Part shown: positions 62,846 through 64,000 of the stretch, one piece after another
How the letters are laid out: every line of letters starts with the position of its first letter
How positions within the stretch are numbered: the stretch's first letter is position 1
From: Chloroflexota bacterium
GTDB lineage: Bacteria; Chloroflexota; Anaerolineae; Anaerolineales; Villigracilaceae
Assembly: GCA_021414245.1 (NCBI GenBank)
Contig: JAIOOU010000015.1
Span: 62,001 to 126,000 of the forward strand
Length of the DNA stretch: 64,000 nucleotides
Direction: 5' to 3'
Translations under genes and position numbers: made by a program
The notes under the pieces: model-generated
Seen by the model: the letters and a program-made list of their open reading frames with translations, nothing else
Databases searched by the model: none
Told to the model about the DNA's origin: nothing

Positions 62846-64000
62846 TTATCCACACCCTTTTAATTTTATCTTGTAGATCGCACAGCCTGCGCCTCCAGGG
62901 GGAGGGGGCACACAACATTGATTGGCTGCGTCAAAGTTGGAGCCCTGGGAACATTTGCCCAGGTCACTCTCCGCCACCGGCGGCGGAGGAACACAAACCT
63001 TTAAATCATATTCCAGGAACCCAGGGCCTGTGCATAACAGAATATGTTTTCCGTCACTGGCCTTTTGAGAGACACAGGAGCCAGCCGGATCAAGCGGCTC
63101 GAATGTGGCCCCATCCGGGACAACGATCGTCACATAGGGATTCTTCTTGGCGCAAGTGCTATTCGTCTCCTTGATCTCGGGAGGAGGGGGAAGAGGCACA
63201 TTGGGTCCGCAGGCGGGTGCAAAGGAGGAATTAACGGTTTCCAAAGTGGGAGCTTCCGTTGATGCAGGGGCCTCGGTGGAGGAACCTTTTCCCGGTGCGA
63301 ATAATTGATTACGCAGCAGGAAGCCGCCCACCACCAAAACCAGAAGGACAATGCCAGCCACGACCAGGCCCATTTTTCCACGGGCGGGGGCGCTTTCAGC
63401 GGTTTGTTTGTAGATGCCGGAACGCAGCCCGGCGTTCGTGCCAAATGAAATGTTCCCTTCGTTCCCGAATGCGACCAGGTTCAATGCCTTGGCCAATTCA
63501 ATGGTATTTGCATACCGCAGGTTTTTATCCTTTGCCAGGGCCATCTTGATGATCTCATCCACTTCGGGAGGCAGGGTGGGAAGCACCTTCAAAATTTCAG
63601 GGACTGGTTCGGTGATGTGTTTGACGACCACGCCCATGGGTGTATCCGCACTATAGGGCTGCTGGCCGCTCAACATTTGATAGACGATCACGCCCAGTCC
63701 GTAGACATCACTGCGTTCGTCGATCTCGTTGCCTTGGGCCTGTTCGGGACTCATATAGGCGGGCGTGCCGATCACACCGCTGCCCGTCAAGCCCCCGCCG
63801 GCTTCCGTCAATTTGGCCACGCCAAAATCGGAAATAAAGGGATCCTCGTTATTATCAAAGAGGATGTTATCGGGTTTGAGGTCGCGGTGCACAATGCCTT
63901 TTTTATGGGCATAGGCCAGACCCTTGGCGATCTTTTCAATGACACGGGCCGTATCCTGAACGGAAAAATTTCCCTTGGCGATCTGGTCCGAAAGGGAGCC
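62846..64000 (-). CDS. Ser/Thr protein kinase with Cys/Pro-rich extracytoplasmic domain, N-terminus beyond window
   Basis: The open frame runs off the right edge; 384 residues remain. It starts within the kinase C-lobe: VHRDLKPDNILF (catalytic loop), ISDFGVAKLTE (DFG) and TPAYMSPEQAQG. The kinase domain ends about residue 185 of the fragment. A single membrane helix MGLVVAGIVLLVLVVGGFLL follows. The extracytoplasmic part is rich in proline and cysteine, with repeated PPPP turns (LPPPPEI, CVPPPPVAE, CCVPPPPGG). It is a one-pass bacterial Hanks-type kinase, probably sensing an outside signal (inference). The ATP-binding N-lobe is outside the window. Confidence 0.9.
   Translation of the reverse strand, partial: GSLSDQIAKGNFSVQDTARVIEKIAKGLAYAHKKGIVHRDLKPDNILFDNNEDPFISDFGVAKLTEAGGGLTGSGVIGTPAYMSPEQAQGNEIDERSDVYGLGVIVYQMLSGQQPYSADTPMGVVVKHITEPVPEILKVLPTLPPEVDEIIKMALAKDKNLRYANTIELAKALNLVAFGNEGNISFGTNAGLRSGIYKQTAESAPARGKMGLVVAGIVLLVLVVGGFLLRNQLFAPGKGSSTEAPASTEAPTLETVNSSFAPACGPNVPLPPPPEIKETNSTCAKKNPYVTIVVPDGATFEPLDPAGSCVSQKASDGKHILLCTGPGFLEYDLKVCVPPPPVAESDLGKCSQGSNFDAANQCCVPPPPGGAGCAIYKIKLKGCG

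Overview
The window looks like a chromosomal segment of a Chloroflexota bacterium, most likely class Anaerolineae. The basis is gene content and style: mid-50s GC by eye, F420-linked enzymes, a type-4 uracil-DNA glycosylase, DUF951 and DUF6391 proteins, ClpC, a bifunctional phosphoglucose/phosphomannose isomerase, many GT-C-type membrane glycosyltransferases, and -10 boxes placed directly before start codons. This assignment is inference. No rRNA or tRNA gene, CRISPR array or insertion sequence was recognised.

Bases 1-36.8 kb form a large surface-polysaccharide locus, mostly on the minus strand. One block (about 6.5 kb down to 1) encodes a winged-helix regulator, an SDR epimerase, GDP-L-fucose synthase, an ABC exporter pair (Wzm/Wzt type), a capsule-type glycosyltransferase and a methyltransferase cut by the window edge. 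A second block (about 30.6 down to 8.7 kb) holds GDP-mannose 4,6-dehydratase, an asparagine-synthase-like amidotransferase, GT2 and GT4 glycosyltransferases, two LPG-synthase-TM (UPF0104) proteins, methyltransferases and at least six large polytopic membrane proteins. Two of those are clear paralogues of an unrecognised family. A Wzx-type flippase, a further GT4, a UDP-glucuronate-epimerase-like SDR and a nucleotide-sugar 6-dehydrogenase follow at 32-36.8 kb. A lone low-GC subtilisin-like lipoprotein interrupts the locus on the plus strand. Decay is visible: a methyltransferase remnant at 16.7-16.9 kb and an in-frame TGA near 10.38 kb.

The most useful regulatory observation is a 25-bp promoter/operator element present twice with 23 of 25 identical positions. 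One copy precedes the winged-helix regulator (6482-6506), which heads the fcl/ABC-export block. The other precedes gmd (29020-29044). Each holds a TATAAT box fused to a 7-bp inverted repeat. The inference is that the regulator controls itself and both halves of GDP-fucose synthesis, 22 kb apart.

From 36.8 to 64 kb the window is mainly housekeeping: tsaE-tsaB-rimI-udg, a GT4, thioesterase, M42 peptidase, peroxiredoxin-like protein, F420-dependent oxidoreductase, GNAT, ICMT-like, MazG-like, clpC, msrA, dus, holA, an alkyltransferase-like protein, surE, a VOC dioxygenase-like protein, a TetR module with two operators, the sugar isomerase, an S10 peptidase, rsmI and a Ser/Thr kinase cut by the right edge. 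A second in-frame TGA, at 55942-55944, separates two reading frames that look like one small membrane protein and is followed by a hairpin compatible with a bacterial SECIS.
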